NCBI RefSeq assembly: GCF_039532605.1 | Contig: NZ_BAAARY010000003.1 | Span: forward strand, 200,688-264,687 | From: Pilimelia columellifera | GTDB lineage: Bacteria > Actinomycetota > Actinomycetes > Mycobacteriales > Micromonosporaceae | Reading direction: 5' to 3' | Length of the DNA stretch: 64,000 bases | Shown here: positions 1 through 9,028 of the stretch, piece after piece | Numbering within the stretch: position 1 is the stretch's first letter | Layout: each line of letters starts with the position of its first letter | Notes under the pieces: model-generated | What the model was told of the DNA's origin: nothing | Database searches by the model: none | What the model saw: the letters and a program-made list of their open reading frames with translations, nothing else | Made by a program: the position numbers and the translations under genes

Positions 1-205
1 GGCCGCTCCGGCCGGACCCGCCCGGTTTGACCGGCGTCGGGACGGGAACCCGGTCGGCGACTGAGGTCAGCGGCCAGCTACCGGGCGACGGGGCGTGCCG
101 CCGTCGGCGCCGGGAGGACCTGATAGAGCACAAGGACGACCATCTCATCGCGACCGGCGACCGGGTGGTGGCGACAGCGGCCGCCGGGGCTGGGACCCCG
201 CGCCG

Positions 206-619
206 GTGGAGCTGACGCTGGCCTCAGCGGTCGACTGGCTGGTGACGGCGGTCGAGGCGGCTGGCGCGCTGGTCATCGTCGTGGGGACCGCGGCGGCGCT
301 GGGCCGGTTCCTCGTCGTCGTGGTCCGGTCCCGGCGCACCGACGCCTTCACAGCTGTGCGGCTGCGGCTGGGCCGGTACCTGGCGTTGGCTCTGGAGTTC
401 CAGCTCGCCGCTGACCTGTTGCGTACCGCTGTGGGCCCCACCATGCAGGAGATCGTCGAGCTGGCGGCGATCGCGACGATCCGGACCGCCCTCAACTACT
501 TCCTCAGCCGGGAGATCTCCCGGGAGCGGGCTGAGCTGGCTGATCACCCGGTCGGGGGACTGACGCCCGACCCGATCGACGACCTGCCCGCGGACCGGGG
601 GAGCGGCGCCGCCCGCTGA
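206..619 (+). CDS. DUF1622 family membrane protein
   Basis: Small integral membrane protein of 137 residues. A first hydrophobic segment (about residues 7-30, rich in V, A, L) is followed by a basic loop with RSRR and then the conserved family part containing RLRLGRYLALALEFQLAADL and the later IRTALNYFLSREI, which I recognise as DUF1622. The family has no established biochemical role. I chose the GTG at 206 because hydrophobic family-like sequence begins there; an ATG at 95 in the same frame would add a 37-residue Arg/Pro-rich head that looks non-coding. The 205 bases before it hold nothing I can identify. The gene converges on the next one with a 25-base gap. Confidence 0.75.
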   Translation: MELTLASAVDWLVTAVEAAGALVIVVGTAAALGRFLVVVVRSRRTDAFTAVRLRLGRYLALALEFQLAADLLRTAVGPTMQEIVELAAIATIRTALNYFLSREISRERAELADHPVGGLTPDPIDDLPADRGSGAAR

Positions 620-644
620 CCGCCGACGCGAACCGCGCCGGGCG

Positions 645-1328
645 TCAGCTGGTCGATGGCGCTGGCGCTGGCGATCCAGGGGGAGCGGGCGACGGCGAGG
701 CTGTCGGGCTGACGCTGGGCGTGGGCGGGCTGGTCGGGGTGGCGCTGGGCGAGGCTGTCGGGCCCGGGTTGGGCGAGGGGAGATCGCGATCGGTCGGGAC
801 CTCGTCCGTCGGGGGCCTGGTCGGCGTCGGCACGCCGACGCCGCCGGGCAGTGAACGGTCGGGCCCCGGCGGCGCCGCGTCGCCGCCCGCTCTGGCGGCG
901 GCGGTCGCGGGGCGGATGAGCGCCGCCGAGGACCGGGTCTGGGGCGGCGTAGCCACCGCGCCGCCGCTGCCGGCGGGCGCCCGGGCGCTGCCACTGTCGG
1001 CAGCGTCGCCGGTCGGCTCGACGACCACCGGGGGCGCCGGCGGCTCGCCCTGGGCCTGGACGACGGTCGACTGACCGGGCCGGACGGTGTCGAACGTGGG
1101 GCCGAGCCCGGCGGCGGCCAGGAGGCACAGCGCGCCTAGCCCGGCGCCGGAGAGAGCGAGGCGACGACTGCGTCGCCGGCTGCGCGCGGCGGCCTCGGCG
1201 AGATCGTCCTGGTCGGTGTCGAGCAGCGCGTCGATAGTCACCATTCGGGAATCGCCGGCGTCCGGCGGGGCCGGAACGGCGATGTCGATGGCGGCGCGAG
1301 TGGGGCTGCCCGCTGCCTGAGATGACAT
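645..1328 (-). CDS. Proline-rich membrane-anchored protein of unknown function
   Basis: Predicted 227-residue type II membrane protein. It has a cytosolic N-terminus of about 55 residues ending in a basic RSRRRSRR patch, one membrane segment near residues 57-76 (LALSGAGLGALCLLAAAGLG), then about 150 residues rich in Pro, Ser, Thr, Ala and Gly, likely outside the cell. The last third is almost pure PSPTAS-type low complexity, typical of wall-spanning linkers in actinobacteria. No catalytic domain is visible. I chose the ATG at 1328; an in-frame ATG at 1370 would add 14 residues, and neither has a clear ribosome site. It is divergent from the chemotaxis genes. Function unknown. Confidence 0.6.
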   Translation of the reverse strand: MSSQAAGSPTRAAIDIAVPAPPDAGDSRMVTIDALLDTDQDDLAEAAARSRRRSRRLALSGAGLGALCLLAAAGLGPTFDTVRPGQSTVVQAQGEPPAPPVVVEPTGDAADSGSARAPAGSGGAVATPPQTRSSAALIRPATAAARAGGDAAPPGPDRSLPGGVGVPTPTRPPTDEVPTDRDLPSPNPGPTASPSATPTSPPTPSVSPTASPSPAPPGSPAPAPSTS

Positions 1329-1691
1329 GGAGTCACTAAAGCACGAAGGGCCTCGATAATCGAGATCCATAAATGGTTCAGGTGTTCTGAGCTGGCAATA
1401 AGTCGTGCAAATCGCCGCTCGGGCGGGATGGTCGCGTCTGGATTTAGCCCTGAATTGCCTACGCTGAGTGACTGATCCACTATGGACTGACTAGCCGAGA
1501 GTGCCGGATCAGAAATTTATTGATAATTACTATCTAGGGCATATATGCGGAGATATTGCGATGGAAGGTAGAACCAGCGCCAACCGAAGGTTCAAGCGCG
1601 AGTAACATTCGCAACTGAAGCCGACTGTGAGTGACCGATGTAGTGGGTGGCAACCTACGCCGCTCGCCAAACCGACGCCGAGGGGGCCGCC
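1329..1691. promoter_or_regulatory. Divergent intergenic region with a short palindrome
   Basis: This 363-base stretch is clearly richer in A+T than its surroundings around 1500-1560 and separates a leftward gene from the rightward chemotaxis genes, so it should hold both promoters. A perfect palindrome CTCGAT-A-ATCGAG lies at 1352-1364, just upstream of the leftward gene, and could be a repressor site. I find no FliA-type CTCA-N15/16-GCCGA pair and no TcrA-like repeat here, so how the chemotaxis genes are switched on is not readable from the sequence. Confidence 0.4.
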
Positions 1692-2081
1692 GTGTCCGCG
1701 CCAACACTTCCGCAACACCCCACGGTCCTCGTCTTCGACGACGAGGACGATCTTCGTGACGTGATGTGCCGGATGCTGGAGCGCCGTGGGTTCACGACGC
1801 TCTCAGCCGGCGATGTCGATGACGCCGTCGCGGTCTGCAAGGACCACGAGGGCGAGATCCATGTTCTGCTCGCCGACCTCGGCATGCCGGACGCCATCGG
1901 CGTCGGCGTCGCCCGGCAGTCCCGCGAGGTCCGGCCCGACCTGCGGGTGCTCTACGTCTCCGGCCTGCCTAAGGAGGCGGCCGTGCGGCAGGGGCTGCTC
2001 GACGACGCCGACACCGTCCTGCAGAAGCCCTTCACCACCGACAGCCTGGTCTCGGCCGTCCGGAACGCGCTCGACGAGTGA
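1692..2081 (+). CDS. Single-domain response regulator
   Basis: A 129-residue lone receiver domain with no output domain. Acidic pocket FDDEDD (residues 15-20), phospho-acceptor Asp62 in LLADLGMPD, and the conserved Lys in LQKPF are all present. I chose the GTG at 1692 because GAGGGGG sits seven bases upstream; a GTG at 1647 has no such site. It precedes cheA by 99 bases on the same strand, so it is probably phosphorylated by CheA or acts as a phosphate sink beside the true CheY at 8597. Receivers without output domains act by protein contact; the target is not visible. Confidence 0.85.
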   Translation: MSAPTLPQHPTVLVFDDEDDLRDVMCRMLERRGFTTLSAGDVDDAVAVCKDHEGEIHVLLADLGMPDAIGVGVARQSREVRPDLRVLYVSGLPKEAAVRQGLLDDADTVLQKPFTTDSLVSAVRNALDE

Positions 2082-2180
2082 CCCCGGCGACTGGCGGGCG
2101 ATCGCCCCAAGTCGCCTCCGCCGCCGGCCGAGATGGCGTTGGCTTAGTGGGTCCGGCGCCCACGGGGACAGGAGGCACAG

Positions 2181-4574
2181 GTGGAGGATTTCGGCGAGAT
2201 CGTCCAGGAGTTCCTCGTGGAGAGCCACGAGAACCTGGACCAGCTCGACAGCGACCTGGTGACGCTCGAACGTGATCCACAGTCACGCGAGCTCCTGTCC
2301 AGCATCTTCCGCACCATCCACACCATCAAGGGCACCAGCGGCTTCCTGGCCTTCGGCCGGCTGGAGACACTGGCCCACGCCGGGGAGTCCCTGCTCTCGC
2401 GGCTGCGCGACGGCGTCCAGCCGGTCACCCAGGAGACCATCAGCACGCTGCTGGCGATGCTCGACGGCGTCCGGGCGTTGCTGGCCACCATCGAGGAGAC
2501 CGGCGCCGAGGGGGACGTCCCCGTCGAGGAGATCATCGCGCGGGTCAATCGGCAGATCGCCGCCGCCAAGCCGGCCGCCGCCAAGCCGGCCGCCGCCAAG
2601 CCCAGCGCCGGCAAGGCATCCCGCGGGAAGGCCGTCAAGACCAGCCGCAAGGCCGTCAAGACCACCGCCCCGGCCGAAACCGCCCCCGCGGAGGCCAGCG
2701 CCGCGGCGCCCCACGATGCCGCGGAGCCCGACGCCCGCCGGCCGATCGGGGAGCTGCTCGTCGAGGGCGGCGGGGCAGTCGACACTGACGTCAACTGGGC
2801 GTTGCAGAAGCAGAATGCCGGCGACGAGCGTCCGCTGGGGTCGATCCTGCTCGACGAGGGCAAGACCAACACCGGCGCGGTCAACGAGGCGCTCGCTGCC
2901 CAGGGCAGGCGCGCGGTCGCCGACAGCAGCATCCGCGTCGACGTCGACCTGCTCGACGCGCTCATGAACCTCGTCGGCGAGCTGGTCCTGGTCCGCAACC
3001 AGCTGGTGCGGGCCGCCGATGAGGCGGACGACCCGGTGATCGTGCGCACCACCCAGCGGCTCAACCTCATCACTAGCGAGCTGCAAGAGGGCATTATGAA
3101 AACCCGGATGCAGCCCATCGAGCAGCTGTGGATGAAGCTGCCCCGGGTCGTGCGGGACCTCAGCAACGCCTGCGGCAAGCAGGTCAAGGTCCGGATGGTC
3201 GGCGCCGAGACCGAGCTGGACCGCAGCCTGCTGGAGGCGGTCAAGGACCCGCTGACCCACCTGGTGCGCAACGCCGTCGACCACGGCATCGAGGACTTGT
3301 CGCAGCGGGCCGCCGCGGGCAAACCCGCCGAAGGCGTCCTGACCCTGCGCGCCTACCACGAGAGCGGACACGTCACCGTCGAGGTCACCGACGATGGCTC
3401 CGGGATCAACGTGGAGAAGGTGCGGGCCAAGGCCGTCGAGCGTGGGGTCGTCGGCGCCGACGAGGCGGCCCGGATGGAGCCACGCGAGGTGATGATGCAG
3501 GTTTTCCAGCCGGGCTTCTCGACCGCCGACCAGGTGACCAACGTCTCCGGCCGCGGCGTCGGGATGGACGTGGTCAAGACCAACATCGAGCGGATCGGCG
3601 GAGCGATCGATGTCGAGTCGACCCTGGGCGAGGGCACCACCTGGCGGCTCACCATCCCGCTGACCCTGGCGATCATCCAGGCGTTGACCATCGAGAGCGG
3701 CGGCGAGCGGTACGTCGTGCCGCAGGTCGCCGTGCACGAGCTGGTCTACATCGACGGCGCCCAGACCCGGATCGAGTACGTCTCCGGGGCCCCGGTGTAC
3801 CGGCTGCGCGGCAAGCTGCTGCCGCTGGTGCGCCTGGACACCGCGCTCGGGCGTCCGACCTCCTCGGGCGACGAGGGCGTCTACATCGTGGTGCTCCAGG
3901 GCGACGGCCGCCGGTTCGGCGTCGTGGTCGACCGGGTGCTCAACACCGAGGAGGTCGTCGTCAAGGCGTTGACCGCCCGCTTCAAGGAGCTGGGCGTCTA
4001 CGCGGGAGCGACGATCCTCGGCGACGGCAAGGTCGCGCTGATCCTGGATGTCGCGTCGCTGGCGCGCCGGTCCCGGCTGTCGCCCGCCTCCGAGCGGGCG
4101 GTCGAGGCCGAGGAGCCCGCGACGCCGGTCGGCGGGGCCGTCGACCGGCTGCTCATCACCACGGTCGGCGCCCGGCGGGTGGCGATCCCGCTGGACACGG
4201 TGACCAGGCTGGAGGAGTTCGCGGCGGACAAGCTGGAGTGGGTCGGCAACCGCGAGGTGGTCCAGTACCGGGGTCGCATCCTGCCGCTGGTCCGGCTCTC
4301 GGCCCTGCTGGGCGTGGGCATGGCCGAGCAGGGCGAGGCGGTCTCGGCGGTCGTCTACACCCAGGCCGGGCGCAGCGTGGCCCTGGTGGTCGACACGATC
4401 GTCGACATCGTGGAGAGCTCGGCCGACGAGCGGGGCGAGCTGGACGACGACGGGCTCATCGGCTCGACGGTGGTGGCCCAACGGGTCACCGAGCTGCTGG
4501 ACGTACGTCGGGCGATCCTGGCCGCCGACCCGCACTTCTACACCGAGTCCGACAGCGCTCTCGTGGAGGCCTGA
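2181..4574 (+). CDS. cheA: Chemotaxis histidine kinase CheA
   Basis: Central chemotaxis kinase of 797 residues that passes phosphate to CheY and CheB. Order of domains: HPt with phospho-His47 in IHTIKGTS; a Lys/Ala/Pro linker (about 125-175, with KPAAA repeated); two MshEN-like 24-residue repeats (about 188-241) where the usual P2 domain would be; P3 dimerisation from about 250 (LLDALMNLVGELVLVRNQL); HATPase with NAVDHGIE, DDGSGIN and GRGVGMDVV; and two successive CheW-like domains (about 525-660 and 675-790) instead of one. GTG start with AGGAG seven bases upstream. The stop overlaps the cheW start (TGATG), so the two are translationally coupled. Confidence 0.96.
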   Translation: MEDFGEIVQEFLVESHENLDQLDSDLVTLERDPQSRELLSSIFRTIHTIKGTSGFLAFGRLETLAHAGESLLSRLRDGVQPVTQETISTLLAMLDGVRALLATIEETGAEGDVPVEEIIARVNRQIAAAKPAAAKPAAAKPSAGKASRGKAVKTSRKAVKTTAPAETAPAEASAAAPHDAAEPDARRPIGELLVEGGGAVDTDVNWALQKQNAGDERPLGSILLDEGKTNTGAVNEALAAQGRRAVADSSIRVDVDLLDALMNLVGELVLVRNQLVRAADEADDPVIVRTTQRLNLITSELQEGIMKTRMQPIEQLWMKLPRVVRDLSNACGKQVKVRMVGAETELDRSLLEAVKDPLTHLVRNAVDHGIEDLSQRAAAGKPAEGVLTLRAYHESGHVTVEVTDDGSGINVEKVRAKAVERGVVGADEAARMEPREVMMQVFQPGFSTADQVTNVSGRGVGMDVVKTNIERIGGAIDVESTLGEGTTWRLTIPLTLAIIQALTIESGGERYVVPQVAVHELVYIDGAQTRIEYVSGAPVYRLRGKLLPLVRLDTALGRPTSSGDEGVYIVVLQGDGRRFGVVVDRVLNTEEVVVKALTARFKELGVYAGATILGDGKVALILDVASLARRSRLSPASERAVEAEEPATPVGGAVDRLLITTVGARRVAIPLDTVTRLEEFAADKLEWVGNREVVQYRGRILPLVRLSALLGVGMAEQGEAVSAVVYTQAGRSVALVVDTIVDIVESSADERGELDDDGLIGSTVVAQRVTELLDVRRAILAADPHFYTESDSALVEA

Positions 4575-5014
4575 TGGCGACGCGTCAGTACGCCACCTTC
4601 GAGGTGGAGGGCGCCCTGTTCGGGATCGGGGTCGAGCACGTCCAGGAGGTGCTGTCGTTCTCCGAGTACACGACGGTGCCGCTGGCCCCGGCAACCATCG
4701 GGGGCCTGTTCAACCTGCGCGGCCAGGTGATCGCCGCCGTTGACCTGCGGGTCCGGCTCGGCCTGCCCAGGCACGCCATGGACGGCCCGGTCATGAACGT
4801 CATCCTGCGCGGCGACGAGGAGCCGGTGAGCCTGTTGGTGGACCGGATCGGCGAGGTGATCGAGCTGGACGCCGACCAGTTCGAGCCGCCGCCGGACACG
4901 TTGGCCGGCCCGGCCCGGGAACTGGTGCTGGGCACGTTCAAGGTGGGCGACCGCCTGATGCTGGCGCTGGACGTCGACGCCGCGGTCGACACCAACGCCC
5001 CCACCGCGGCCTGA
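4574..5014 (+). CDS. cheW: Chemotaxis coupling protein CheW
   Basis: A 146-residue CheW that links chemoreceptors to CheA at the membrane array. It shows the family hallmarks: an N-terminal strand of the type FEVEGALFGIGVEHVQEVL, then GGLFNLRGQVIAAVDLRVRLGL, and VSLLVDRIGEVIEL. Length is normal. Its ATG overlaps the cheA stop by one base, so it is translated from the cheA message. No receptor gene is present in the window, so its receptors must be encoded elsewhere. Confidence 0.95.
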   Translation: MATRQYATFEVEGALFGIGVEHVQEVLSFSEYTTVPLAPATIGGLFNLRGQVIAAVDLRVRLGLPRHAMDGPVMNVILRGDEEPVSLLVDRIGEVIELDADQFEPPPDTLAGPARELVLGTFKVGDRLMLALDVDAAVDTNAPTAA

Positions 5015-5026
5015 ACGGGTCGGCCG

Positions 5027-5926
5027 ATGTACAGCCTGGTGAGCGCGTCCGTCCTCGGCTTCGACCTGACCCGACTGCCCGGCGGCGAGGCGGTCGCCGA
5101 GGTGCTGCTGCGGGCGTTGACCCTGCGCGCTGACGACCTGCCGGTGCTGGCCGCGCAGTTGCCGGCCGCGGATGACCGGGCCGGGCTGTGGGCGGACGTG
5201 CAGCGGGCGGCGTCGCAGGTCCCTACGGTGCGTGACGTGGGCGTGGGGGAACTGACCATCGGCACGCTCGCCGGCATCCGCCGGGCCCCGATCGGCACCG
5301 TCGACGGGTTGTTGACCTGCCTGCGGCACGACATTCTGTCGTGGACCTGGATCGGTGCGGGCAGAACGGCAAGGCAGGCCCCGGACGCCGCGGCGGCCAC
5401 CTCGGTGCTCTGCGACGCGGCCGTCGCCGGCTACCTGCGCGACCTGCTGTCGGTCGACGCCCGCCGCCGCCTGGCCGCCCCGTGGGTGCGGGCCAGGCGC
5501 AAGCTCGCCGACCCGCCGCCGGTGGACCTGGGCCCGCACCACGGCGCGGTCGACGGCCTGCTGGGCCAGGTGCGGGCGATGCCGCCGTCAGCGGCCCGAC
5601 GGCTGTCGCGGGCGGTGGACGAGTACCGCCGCAGCGACCCCAACGGGTGGGCGGCGTCGGTGCACTCCGCCTCGTGGGCCGCCTACCTGTCCGACCGGGT
5701 GCGCACCGCCGCGGCCGCGCAGCTGCTGCTGGTGCAGGCGCTGGACACCAGCGCGGTGTCGGCGCACGACCGGGCCGCCGGCGTCTGGAACCTGCTCAGC
5801 GGCGCCGCCCAGGCGCTGGTGGTGCGGGATCTGCTGGACACCCAGGCGGCGCACCGCCTGGTGGCCCCGGTGCTGTCGGTGTTCGGCCCGGCCTGGCTGC
5901 CCGAGCCCCGCGACAACCGGATGTGA
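5027..5926 (+). CDS. Uncharacterised protein inside the chemotaxis operon
   Basis: A 299-residue soluble protein lying 12 bases after cheW and 91 bases before cheB, in the same direction. I do not recognise a family. It is Ala/Arg/Leu-rich and appears mostly helical, without a signal peptide or membrane segment, and no HPt, receiver, CheC or PAS-like motif is visible. Its C-terminal half (from about 170) carries several amphipathic stretches such as AASVHSASWAAYLSDRVRTA. Codon use matches its neighbours, so it is a real gene. Position suggests a chemotaxis role, but that is inference only. Confidence 0.75.
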   Translation: MYSLVSASVLGFDLTRLPGGEAVAEVLLRALTLRADDLPVLAAQLPAADDRAGLWADVQRAASQVPTVRDVGVGELTIGTLAGIRRAPIGTVDGLLTCLRHDILSWTWIGAGRTARQAPDAAAATSVLCDAAVAGYLRDLLSVDARRRLAAPWVRARRKLADPPPVDLGPHHGAVDGLLGQVRAMPPSAARRLSRAVDEYRRSDPNGWAASVHSASWAAYLSDRVRTAAAAQLLLVQALDTSAVSAHDRAAGVWNLLSGAAQALVVRDLLDTQAAHRLVAPVLSVFGPAWLPEPRDNRM

Positions 5927-6017
5927 CGGCGCCGAGGCGGCAGGCGATTTGCGTCAGTCGGCGGACCGGTCAGCCGATAGAACGGCGACGCTCACGCTGC
6001 CATGGAAGGCGGATTTG

Positions 6018-7196
6018 ATGGTTTCGGTGCTCGTGGTCGATGACTCGGTAGTCGTCCGACGGCTCATCCAGGACGCGTTGTCGGGCCTCCCCGACATCAC
6101 CGTGGTCGGCACCGCGGCGAACGGCCGCCTCGCCGTCGAGCGGGTCGAGCAACTGCGCCCCGACGTGGTGACGATGGACATCGAGATGCCGGTGATGAAC
6201 GGGATCGACGCCGTCCGGGAGCTGCGCCGCCGCCACCAGCGCGTCCCAGTGATCATGTTCAGCACGTTGACCGCCGCGGGCGCCACCGCGACCCTGGACG
6301 CCCTCGCCGCCGGCGCCTCGGACTACGTCACCAAGCCCTCCAACACCGGTAGCGTCGTCGCCTCAATCGAGGCCGTCCGGGAGCAGCTGGTGCCGCGAAT
6401 CCGGGCCCTGTGCGCCCGCCGGACAGCGGGCTCCGGCCGCCCCGCCCCGGGCGCCCCGCGCCCGGCGGGCAGTCCACCGTCGCCCGCCCGGCCCGGCATC
6501 TCGGCCGCGATGCGGACCCGTCCGCAGGTCGACCCGCGCCCGGCGCCGCCACGGGCCCCCACAGCCACGCCACGCCCCGTGCCCACCGGCCGGATCGACG
6601 TGCTCGCTGTCGGCTGCTCCACCGGCGGACCGGAGGCTCTGGCCGCGGTCCTCGGCGCGCTCCCGGGCGCCCTGGCTGTGCCGGTGGTCGTCGTCCAGCA
6701 CATGCCGCCGCTGTTCACCAAAATGTTCGCCGACCGCCTGGACCGCACCCTGCCGCTGTCGGTCCACGAGGCCAGCGACGGCCGGCCGCTGCTGCCCGGG
6801 CATGTCTACATCGCTCCCGGCGACCGGCATCTGACCGTCGTCCGTTCGGGGGTGGAGGTGGTCACCAGGCTCACCGGCTCACCGCCGGAGAACTCGTGCC
6901 GGCCCGCGGTAGACGTGCTGTTCCGCTCCGTCGCCCAGGCGTACGGCCGGTCGGCGCTCGCGGCCGTCCTCACCGGAATGGGGCACGACGGCCGGGAAGG
7001 GGCCCGGACGATGCGGGCCGCCGGGGCGGCGATCGTGGCCCAGGACGAGCCGACCTCGGTGGTGTGGGGGATGCCCGGCGCGGTGGTCGGCGCGGCGCTC
7101 GCCGACGTTGTCCTGCCGATCGACCGGATCGGTCCGCATCTGGCCGCGCGCGCGGCCGGCGGTCGGGCGCCGTCCCGGATCGCGGTGTCCCGATGA
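6018..7196 (+). CDS. cheB: Chemotaxis protein-glutamate methylesterase CheB
   Basis: A 392-residue receptor methylesterase/deamidase that resets chemoreceptor sensitivity. The N-terminal receiver has VVDDS, phospho-Asp54 in VTMDIEMPVMNG, and the Lys in DYVTKPS. A Pro/Arg/Ala-rich linker (about 135-190) leads to the esterase domain with nucleophile Ser in VGCSTGGPEA, His in VVQHMPPLFT, and the Asp region GMGHDGREGA. ATG at 6018 follows GGAAGGCGG. The stop overlaps the cheR start (ATGA), which couples the two opposing modification enzymes. Confidence 0.95.
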   Translation: MVSVLVVDDSVVVRRLIQDALSGLPDITVVGTAANGRLAVERVEQLRPDVVTMDIEMPVMNGIDAVRELRRRHQRVPVIMFSTLTAAGATATLDALAAGASDYVTKPSNTGSVVASIEAVREQLVPRIRALCARRTAGSGRPAPGAPRPAGSPPSPARPGISAAMRTRPQVDPRPAPPRAPTATPRPVPTGRIDVLAVGCSTGGPEALAAVLGALPGALAVPVVVVQHMPPLFTKMFADRLDRTLPLSVHEASDGRPLLPGHVYIAPGDRHLTVVRSGVEVVTRLTGSPPENSCRPAVDVLFRSVAQAYGRSALAAVLTGMGHDGREGARTMRAAGAAIVAQDEPTSVVWGMPGAVVGAALADVVLPIDRIGPHLAARAAGGRAPSRIAVSR

Positions 7197-8041
7197 CGAC
7201 GTTGGCGCCCACCGAGTTCGCGTACGTTGCCGACCTGCTGCGCCGTGAGTCGTCGATCGTGTTGGGTCCGGGCAAGGAGTACCTGGTGTTGGCGCGGTTG
7301 CTGCCGCTGGCTCGCGAGGCCGGGGTGGCGACGGTGGGTGACCTGTTGGTCAGGGTCCGGCAACGCAACGACCGCGCCTCGATCCAGTCGATCATCGACG
7401 CGCTGACCACGAACGAGACGTCCTGGTTCCGCGACCAGGCGCCGTACCAGGCCCTCACCAGCCATGTGCTGCCCAAGCTTGTCGCTGAGCGCGGCCACCA
7501 CCGGCACCTGCGGGTCTGGTCGGCCGCCTGTTCCAGCGGACAGGAGACCTACAGCCTGGCGATCACGATGCAGGAGTTTCTGCCGGCCGGCTGGACGTAC
7601 GAGATCTTCGCCAGCGACATCTCGGCCGACATGATCGAGCGGTCGCAGGGCGGGAAGTACAGCCAGATCGAGGTCAGCCGGGGGTTGCCGGCGCGGATGC
7701 TGGTCGACTACTTCGAGCGCGAGGGCGCACACTGGCGGGTCGCCGCGAAGCTGCGTCGCAACATCAGTTTCCAGCGGCTGAACCTGGCCGGGCCGCCGCC
7801 GCCGATGGCCCCGTTCGACCTGGTGTTTCTTCGCAACGTTCTCATCTACTTCGACATGGGTGTGAAGCGGACGGTGTTGCAGAACATCGGCCGGCTCATG
7901 CGTCCGGACGCGTACCTGTTCCTCGGCGCCGCGGAGTCGACCATCGGCATCGACGACAGCTTCGAGCGAGCCCCGGCTGGTTCGACGTTCGCCTACCAGC
8001 TTCGCAGGTCGACGCCGACGAACGGCAGCGGAGTGAGGTAG
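7193..8041 (+). CDS. cheR: Chemoreceptor glutamate methyltransferase CheR
   Basis: A 282-residue SAM-dependent methyltransferase that methylates glutamates of chemoreceptors, opposing CheB. The N-terminal helical part is followed by TTNETSWFRDQAPYQAL, the SAM-binding region RVWSAACSSGQETYSLAI, the acidic FASDISADMI, and FDLVFLRNVLIYFD, all typical of CheR. It starts four bases inside the cheB end, is of usual length, and is followed by 67 bases before cheX. Confidence 0.95.
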   Translation: MTTLAPTEFAYVADLLRRESSIVLGPGKEYLVLARLLPLAREAGVATVGDLLVRVRQRNDRASIQSIIDALTTNETSWFRDQAPYQALTSHVLPKLVAERGHHRHLRVWSAACSSGQETYSLAITMQEFLPAGWTYEIFASDISADMIERSQGGKYSQIEVSRGLPARMLVDYFEREGAHWRVAAKLRRNISFQRLNLAGPPPPMAPFDLVFLRNVLIYFDMGVKRTVLQNIGRLMRPDAYLFLGAAESTIGIDDSFERAPAGSTFAYQLRRSTPTNGSGVR

Positions 8042-8108
8042 GAGAGCTTGGCTCGGCGTCGGAGCGCACGAATACCTGATCAAGCCACGTACCGAACGGA
8101 GCAGCGTA

Positions 8109-8588
8109 ATGTCTGACTCGCCGGGTTTCGTCGAGCCCAACGACATTGACCTCAAGGAGATGGTCGACCAGGTCTGGGAGTCCTACCTGGACCCGGATGG
8201 CTCGGCCCCGTTGCTCATGACCGGCGCCGGACCGGACCGCTTCGACGCTCAGGCGTCGGTGTCGATCACCGGCAGTTGGCACGGGCACGTCGTCTTCGCC
8301 TGTAGCGTCCCGGCAGCGAAGCTGGCTGCCGCGACGTTCCTGGCGATACCGCCGGAAGAGGTCACCGAGGACGACCTCGCCGATACGCTCGGTGAGCTGG
8401 CCAACATCGTCGGCGGCAACGTCAAGAGCATGCTGCCGACCGGTTGCTTCGTGTCGCTGCCGCACGTCCTGTTGGCGCCCGGAGCGTTGTCCAAGTGGCC
8501 CGGCGTGGTCAGGGTCTGCGATCTGGTCGGTGAGTGGCAGGGGGAGCCGGTTTCGGTCTCCATGTGGCAGGAGAAGCGGGAAGGTTAG
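8109..8588 (+). CDS. cheX: CheX-type CheY-P phosphatase
   Basis: A 159-residue protein of the CheC/CheX/FliY phosphatase fold. The single phosphatase helix has the expected E-x2-N pattern in LGELANIVGGNVKSM. A second copy of that helix, as in CheC, is absent, so it is closer to CheX, which works as a dimer and removes phosphate from CheY. It is followed after 8 bases by cheY, its likely substrate. Confidence 0.8.
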   Translation: MSDSPGFVEPNDIDLKEMVDQVWESYLDPDGSAPLLMTGAGPDRFDAQASVSITGSWHGHVVFACSVPAAKLAAATFLAIPPEEVTEDDLADTLGELANIVGGNVKSMLPTGCFVSLPHVLLAPGALSKWPGVVRVCDLVGEWQGEPVSVSMWQEKREG

Positions 8589-8596
8589 GGACGACA

Positions 8597-8959
8597 ATGA
8601 AGATCCTCATCGCGGACGACAGCCGGGTCATGCGCCAGATCGTCACCCGCACGCTGCGTCAGGCCGGATTCGGCGACCACGACCTGGTCGAGGCCGCGGA
8701 CGGCAGGCAGGCCTACGAGATGGTCGTCAACGAGCATCCCGATCTGGTGATCTCAGACTGGAACATGCCGGAGCTGACCGGCGTCGAGGTGCTCCAGCGG
8801 CTGCGCGCCACCGGCGACAGGGTGCGCTTCGGCTTCGTCACCTCCGAGTGCACTCCGGAGATGCAGGAGCAAGCGGAAGCCGCGGGGGCCGAGTTCTTCA
8901 TCGTCAAGCCGTTCACCGCCGAGCGGTTCGGCGAGGTCTTCGCCCCGATCCTCGGGTGA
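8597..8959 (+). CDS. cheY: Chemotaxis response regulator CheY
   Basis: A 120-residue single-domain receiver that carries the signal from CheA to the flagellar switch. Acidic pair in IADDSR (residues 7-8), phospho-Asp54 in VISDWNMPELTG, the Thr in GFVTSECT, and Lys in FIVKPFT are intact. ATG at 8597 sits 8 bases after cheX. Of the two lone receivers here, this one has the more typical CheY motifs (DWNMP) and the cheX neighbours, so it is the best candidate for the motor-binding protein acting on FliM. Confidence 0.93.
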   Translation: MKILIADDSRVMRQIVTRTLRQAGFGDHDLVEAADGRQAYEMVVNEHPDLVISDWNMPELTGVEVLQRLRATGDRVRFGFVTSECTPEMQEQAEAAGAEFFIVKPFTAERFGEVFAPILG

Positions 8960-9028
8960 GCGGTTCGGCGCGCCGCCAACTGGCTCTGGCCATGGGTTAG
9001 GCCTGGTTTGAGCGGGTATATCCCTGGT

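Noticed and set aside
2283..4694. Very long leftward open frame opposite cheA (803 codons)
   Set aside because: It is the mirror of the cheA and cheW reading frames at high GC; its product is Arg/Gly/Asp-rich low complexity without any family motif.
5355..6017. Upstream extension of cheB by 221 codons
   Set aside because: Arg/Pro/Cys-rich and in the shadow of the unknown gene; the receiver domain begins right at the ATG at 6018, which has a good ribosome site.
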